Positions 60,396-64,000 of a stretch of 64,000 nt of DNA are shown here, piece by piece. Location: assembly GCA_947500055.1 (NCBI GenBank), contig CANMQO010000008.1:186001-250000 (forward strand), given 5' to 3'. The stretch's first letter is position 1. Every line of letters begins with the position of its first letter. The notes beneath the pieces were generated by a model. That model was given only the letters and a program-made list of their open reading frames with translations, did no database searches and was not told the origin of the DNA. The DNA is from an uncultured Paracoccaceae bacterium (lineage in GTDB: Bacteria; Pseudomonadota; Alphaproteobacteria; Rhodobacterales; Rhodobacteraceae). Position numbers and translations under genes: made by a program.

Positions 60396-62200
60396 CAGAA
60401 TGTCCTCTCTTTTGGCGCAATCTTCGCCTCCGAAATCCCGCCTTGCTTCTCCGTCGTCAAAGGAGCGGTGATCACCGGGCGATAGCTCAGCTTCACTTTG
60501 GCTCCATCCACATGGGAAATCGTGTGGACCCGCCATTTTTCATCATCACGGGTGGCGTAGTCTTCATGCGCATGGGCACCGCGACTTTCCTTGCGCGCCT
60601 CCGCACCAACAATGGTGGCCAGGGCATTCGGCATCAGGTTGGCCAACTCCAGCGTTTCCATCAGGTCGCTGTTCCAGACAAGGCTGTGGTCAGTGACCTT
60701 AAGATCATCCATCTTGCCCGCGATATCGGTCATCTTCTTGACGCCTTCGCCAAGCGTCTTGTCGGTGCGGAACACGGCTGCATCGGCCTGCATCGCTTTT
60801 TGCATTTCCAACCGCAACTCGGCTGTACCGGTGGTCCCCTTGGCGTGGCGCAATCCGTCAAAGCGGTCAAAGCACTGGTCAACCGACGCCTGATTCAATG
60901 TTGGATTGGGCGCGGCCCGGTCCACCACTTCGCCTGCACGAATGGCCGCCGCACGGCCAAACACCACAAGGTCGATCAGACTGTTTGATCCCAACCGGTT
61001 CGCGCCATGAACGGATGCACACCCCGCCTCACCCACAGCCATCAGGCCAGGAACCACTCTGTTGGGGTCTTTTTTGGTCGGGTGCAGTACCTCACCATGA
61101 TAGTTGGTCGGAATGCCACCCATGTTGTAGTGGACTGTCGGCAGAACCGGGATCGCCTCTTTCGTTACATCAACCCCGGCGAAGATCCGGGCACTTTCCG
61201 AAATACCGGGCAACCGTTCGGCAAGCGCCTCTTTCGGCAGGTGGTTGAGGTTGAGGTGGATGTGGTCTCCATTTGCCCCAACGCCGCGCCCTTCGCGGAT
61301 TTCCATGGTCATGCAGCGGCTGACGTAATCGCGGGGGGCCAAATCCTTGTAGTTCGGCGCGTAGCGTTCCATGAAACGCTCGCCCTCTGAATTGGTCAGA
61401 TAGCCACCCTCACCGCGCGCACCCTCGGTAATCAGGCAGCCCGCCCCATAAATGCCTGTCGGGTGAAACTGGACGAATTCCATGTCTTGCAGCGGCAATC
61501 CCTGACGGGCGACCATACCGCCGCCGTCACCAGTGCAGGTATGAGCCGAAGTGGCACTGAAATAGGCGCGGCCATAGCCGCCTGTGGCCAAAACAACTGT
61601 CTTGGCGTTGAACACATGCATGGTCCCATCGTCCAGCTTCCACGCGATCACACCCTGACAGATGCCATCATCGGACATGATCAGATCAAGGGCGAAATAT
61701 TCGATATAGAACTCCGCCTGCTGTTTCAGCGACTGACCGTAAAGCGTGTGCAGAATGGCATGACCGGTGCGGTCAGCGGCGGCGCAGGTACGCTGTACGG
61801 GTGGACCTTCACCAAACTCGGTTGTGTGGCCGCCAAAGGGGCGCTGATAAATCTTGCCCTCTTCGGTGCGGCTGAAAGGAACGCCGTAATGCTCCAGCTC
61901 ATAAACCGCCTTCGGGGCCTCGCGGGCGAGATACTCCATCGCGTCCGTGTCACCCAGCCAGTCTGACCCTTTGACCGTGTCATACATGTGCCACTGCCAG
62001 CTATCCGGGCCCATATTGCCCAGCGACGCGGCAATGCCGCCCTGGGCGGCCACGGTATGCGACCGGGTCGGAAAAACCTTGGTGATGCAGGCGGTGCGCA
62101 ACCCCTGCTCTGCCAGTCCCAATGTGGCGCGCAATCCAGCGCCGCCTGCCCCTACGACAATCGCGTCATAGGTATGGGTTTCGTATTCGTATGCTGCCAT
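60395..62200 (-). CDS. sdhA: Succinate dehydrogenase flavoprotein subunit
   Basis: A 601-residue flavoprotein. The FAD Rossmann motif [19 protein letters not shown] and the covalent-FAD histidine in [18 protein letters not shown] are present. [23 protein letters not shown] and the late EVVDRAAP... segments are typical. It oxidises succinate to fumarate in the TCA cycle and complex II. It lies 21 nt after sdhD and is followed by the two lipoprotein genes. Confidence 0.97.
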   Translation of the reverse strand: MAAYEYETHTYDAIVVGAGGAGLRATLGLAEQGLRTACITKVFPTRSHTVAAQGGIAASLGNMGPDSWQWHMYDTVKGSDWLGDTDAMEYLAREAPKAVYELEHYGVPFSRTEEGKIYQRPFGGHTTEFGEGPPVQRTCAAADRTGHAILHTLYGQSLKQQAEFYIEYFALDLIMSDDGICQGVIAWKLDDGTMHVFNAKTVVLATGGYGRAYFSATSAHTCTGDGGGMVARQGLPLQDMEFVQFHPTGIYGAGCLITEGARGEGGYLTNSEGERFMERYAPNYKDLAPRDYVSRCMTMEIREGRGVGANGDHIHLNLNHLPKEALAERLPGISESARIFAGVDVTKEAIPVLPTVHYNMGGIPTNYHGEVLHPTKKDPNRVVPGLMAVGEAGCASVHGANRLGSNSLIDLVVFGRAAAIRAGEVVDRAAPNPTLNQASVDQCFDRFDGLRHAKGTTGTAELRLEMQKAMQADAAVFRTDKTLGEGVKKMTDIAGKMDDLKVTDHSLVWNSDLMETLELANLMPNALATIVGAEARKESRGAHAHEDYATRDDEKWRVHTISHVDGAKVKLSYRPVITAPLTTEKQGGISEAKIAPKERTF

Positions 62201-62221
62201 CTTGAGGTTGCTCCGGACGAA

Positions 62222-62599
62222 TTAAAGGGCGATGCGCACGATTGCGAAAATCGCAAAGGCGGCAGCGGCATAGGATACGCAGATCATCAGGATAATCGCG
62301 ACTTTGCGGGCCAGACCATGCACATAATCTTCGATCAGTGTCTGCACCCCGTGGCGAAAGTGCAGCCAGCCAACCAACATGGTCAGGATCGCCACAACAG
62401 CCGGGAATGGCCGCTGATAGTAGGCGATCACCTCTGCATAGGGGGCGCCCAGAATGGCACCGAATGTGAAAACAAAAAATGGGATCAGGATCAAAAGTGC
62501 AACGGAGGTCACCATCATCTGCCAATGATGCTGTGTTCCGGTTTTTGCCGAACCCATGCCAACGGCGCGCTTGCGGTCAGTCAGAAATGCCATTGCCAT
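62222..62599 (-). CDS. sdhD: Succinate dehydrogenase membrane anchor subunit
   Basis: A 125-residue protein with three hydrophobic segments (about 30-52, 64-85, 100-122). The conserved helix with the haem/quinone region is GWLHFRHGVQTLIEDYVHG (histidine at the membrane edge and the DYVHG motif). ATG 62599 or 62593 are both possible, preceded by AAGGGG. It ends 21 nt before sdhA and is preceded closely by sdhC. Confidence 0.92.
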   Translation of the reverse strand: MAMAFLTDRKRAVGMGSAKTGTQHHWQMMVTSVALLILIPFFVFTFGAILGAPYAEVIAYYQRPFPAVVAILTMLVGWLHFRHGVQTLIEDYVHGLARKVAIILMICVSYAAAAFAIFAIVRIAL

Positions 62600-62605
62600 A
62601 TCCCC

Positions 62606-62989
62606 TTACAGCACAATCACAGTGAAGATGGTCATCAGAACCGATGCAATGATCATGATTTGACCGGCCGTCTCCGACTTGTCGACGTCAAGCATATGGC
62701 CGCTATCCCAGATCAGGTGCCGGATGCCGCCAAAGGTATGATACCAAAGGCACAAGACCGACCCGAGCAACACCAAATCGCCAAACCAGCTGGTCAGAAC
62801 GGCATTGGCCCGCGCGAATGCCTCTGGCCCGCTTGCCGCTGCGACAAACCACCAAACGATCAACAATCCAGCAAGGACCAGGGCGTTACCGGTTATGCGT
62901 ACAAAGATCGATGTGATGGATGTCAATTGTGGACGATAGATCGTCAAATGCGGCGAAAGGGGTCTGTTGCCCCGGTTCACATCAGCCAT
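62606..62989 (-). CDS. sdhC: Succinate dehydrogenase cytochrome b556 subunit
   Basis: A 127-residue anchor subunit. RPLSPHLTIYRPQLTSITSIFVRITGNALVL is the family N-terminal signature and YHTFGGIRHLIWDSGH carries the haem-ligand histidine. Three hydrophobic segments follow. ATG 62989 is chosen for AAGGGA upstream. It is the first gene of sdhCDA-lipoproteins-sdhB. Confidence 0.95.
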   Translation of the reverse strand: MADVNRGNRPLSPHLTIYRPQLTSITSIFVRITGNALVLAGLLIVWWFVAAASGPEAFARANAVLTSWFGDLVLLGSVLCLWYHTFGGIRHLIWDSGHMLDVDKSETAGQIMIIASVLMTIFTVIVL

Positions 62990-63123
62990 GTGTGTTCCCT
63001 TCTTGGCCACTGCCGCCATGCGAAGGCGGCGCCGTTGAACCTTTTTGCACCATTCGTTTCAGAGAGTCACGTACACCAAGGCCAACAATCAGTGAAAAAT
63101 GATCGCGAATTGATCAAATTGGC

Positions 63124-63162
63124 GATTTGTGATCACGGTTCCAAAATGTGTGATCACAAATC
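63124..63162. promoter_or_regulatory. Inverted repeat upstream of the sdh operon
   Basis: GATTTGTGATCAC (63124-63136) and GTGATCACAAATC (63150-63162) are a perfect 13-bp inverted pair with 13 nt between. Each arm also holds the self-palindrome GTGATCAC. The pair sits 135-175 nt before sdhC. No T-tract follows on either strand, so an operator pair is more likely than a terminator. Confidence 0.55.
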
Positions 63163-63182
63163 TTTGGTGTCCATCAAATGAT

Positions 63183-63605
63183 CTAGTGCAGTTTGTCCAA
63201 AACCGCGCTCACCGATGTATCATAAGTGAACTCCAGCACCCGAAACACGCCATCCACTTCACTCCCGACCATATGCAGGGCCAAGGGCGTATTACTGCCG
63301 CGCGGATAGAAAAAGACGATCTCCTGCGCGAATGACGGCGCCTCGCGGCGCTGCAAGACAGTGCGACACTGGCTGAACCCGCGGGGTTCAAAAACGTCCA
63401 ACGGTCCAAATAGCTGATCGAACTGGGCGTCGATATTGGGGATGTAATCGTCGACCAATCCCGCAAAAGCGCGGTAATCAGTCTTTAGAAAGGCCGTTTT
63501 GGCCGCTTCGAACACCTGAATATCAGCGTCTGTCGATGGGGCGCAGGATTGGGCTGCCGCCGAAACCGGGGAAATCAGCAAGACAAGGGCGGCAAGCAAT
63601 CTCAT
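63183..63605 (-). CDS. Secreted protein of unknown function
   Basis: A 140-residue protein with a signal peptide (MRLLAALVLLISPVSAAAQ before SCAPST). The mature part has SCAPSTDADIQVFEAAKTAFLKTDYRAFAGLVDDYIP and a central RGFSQCRTVLQRREAPSFAQEIVFFYP. No known family recognised. Start ATG 63605 overlaps the stop of the hydratase gene (ATGA). It lies upstream of the sdh operon. Confidence 0.65.
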   Translation of the reverse strand: MRLLAALVLLISPVSAAAQSCAPSTDADIQVFEAAKTAFLKTDYRAFAGLVDDYIPNIDAQFDQLFGPLDVFEPRGFSQCRTVLQRREAPSFAQEIVFFYPRGSNTPLALHMVGSEVDGVFRVLEFTYDTSVSAVLDKLH

Positions 63606-64000
63606 GTGGGCATCAAGGCCCAATAATCCAGATCAAGCAAGACATCCGGCGCATATTTCCCGTCCGCCCCCCGCAATGGCCCTGCCTGAGCCTTTGTTGC
63701 AACCAGCCGCAACCGGACAGCCCCCACCCCCGGGGCATCCGTTTCGGCCACATCCAGCACCTCTGACCAGGCCCGCACCGTATCACCGGCGAAACAGGGG
63801 TTGGCATGCGCACCTGCGTTCAACGCGACGATCATCTGGGCGTTGGCAAGACCGTTAAACGACAAGGCCCGCGCCAGGGAAATAACATGTCCCCCATAGA
63901 TCAGCCTCTTGCCATCGGGCCTGTTGGTCGCGTCGAAATGCACCTTTGCGGTATTCTGCCACAGACGGGTGGCCAGCATGTGCTCCGCCTCTTCGATGGT
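63602..64000 (-). CDS. mch: Mesaconyl-CoA hydratase (MaoC family), C-terminal part, cut by the window edge
   Basis: The last 132 residues are visible; the start lies past base 64000. The segment ATRLWQNTAKVHFDATNRPDG, GKRLIYGGHVISLARALSFNGLANAQM and HANPCFAGDTVRAWSEVLDVAE is the C-terminal hotdog of mesaconyl-CoA hydratase, with the active histidine expected around YGGH. This is a step of the ethylmalonyl-CoA pathway, the same pathway as ccr and ecm here. The identification rests on segment resemblance by eye. Confidence 0.75.
   Translation of the reverse strand, partial: TIEEAEHMLATRLWQNTAKVHFDATNRPDGKRLIYGGHVISLARALSFNGLANAQMIVALNAGAHANPCFAGDTVRAWSEVLDVAETDAPGVGAVRLRLVATKAQAGPLRGADGKYAPDVLLDLDYWALMPT

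Noticed and set aside
63080-63136. FNR-type site near TTGATCAA upstream of sdhC
   Set aside because: FNR needs TTGAT-N4-ATCAA; here the halves overlap as TTGATCAA without the four-base spacer.
61988-63181. Long plus-strand open frame across sdhD and sdhC
   Set aside because: Antisense to well-conserved succinate dehydrogenase subunits; composition is that of a shadow frame, rich in His, Cys and Gln.

Overview
The window looks like chromosomal DNA from an alphaproteobacterium of the Roseobacter group (Rhodobacterales). Gene content, not any database search, points there: a LuxR/LuxI acyl-homoserine-lactone pair, ethylmalonyl-CoA pathway genes (ccr, ecm, the end of mesaconyl-CoA hydratase), TrcR (DUF1013), the DUF484-xerC pair, phosphatidylcholine synthase, an HvrA-like H-NS protein and an sdhCDA-x-x-sdhB operon. 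DNA is moderately GC-rich with tightly packed genes, many joined by ATGA overlaps. I see no rRNA, tRNA, CRISPR array, prophage or insertion sequence. The genus cannot be fixed from sequence alone.

Layout. 1-3.5 kb: 5' part of priA, fructose-6-phosphate aldolase-like gene, an LprI-like secreted protein and an AT-richer HEAT-like protein. 3.5-7.3 kb: an intergenic repeat element, DUF484-xerC, a cytochrome P460, phosphatidylcholine synthase. 7.3-12 kb: DMT permease, ogt, thioesterase, ileS. 12-18 kb: FAD monooxygenase, trcR, RNase T2, HAD phosphatase, an arylformamidase-like hydrolase, gabD. 18-24 kb: an AT-richer secreted protein, an ECF sigma factor coupled to a membrane-anchored vWA protein, WYL regulator, VOC protein, hydroxypyruvate isomerase, a small membrane protein. 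24-34 kb: an XRE regulator divergent from a CocE-hydrolase/peptide-ABC-transporter/YtcJ-amidohydrolase operon. 34-39.5 kb: a second copy of the repeat element, class IV aminotransferase, AbrB-type permease, UspA, NfuA-like protein, tsaB, rimI. 39.7-45.8 kb: a BMP-type nucleoside ABC transporter with purine nucleoside phosphorylase. 45.9-51.6 kb: TauE/TIGR02186 pair, then the quorum-sensing cluster (small ORF, luxR, luxI, RecD-like helicase, SDR). 51.7-57 kb: ccr, a PlsB-like acyltransferase, ecm, H-NS. 57-64 kb: deoD, aldo/keto reductase, succinate dehydrogenase operon with two lipoproteins between sdhA and sdhB, a secreted protein and the end of mesaconyl-CoA hydratase.

Most interesting signals. 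(1) A compound element present twice, at 3784-3890 and 34219-34328: four CCGAC cores at exact 11-nt spacing (the head-to-tail geometry of OmpR/PhoB-type response regulators) followed by a block TTAACnCATGAnTCGC carrying a CcrM site (GANTC) and a TTAA half-site. (2) The quorum-sensing locus has two perfect TTAA-N7-TTAA CtrA boxes, one containing a GANTC site, plus a TTAACCAT half-site, suggesting direct cell-cycle control of luxR and luxI; the luxI Shine-Dalgarno also lies in a predicted hairpin. (3) A 44-codon ORF with a perfect AGGAGG sits between a hairpin and the nucleoside-transporter ATPase. (4) ccr and ecm share an 11-nt AT-rich core within palindromes in their upstream regions. All are sequence observations with inferred function.
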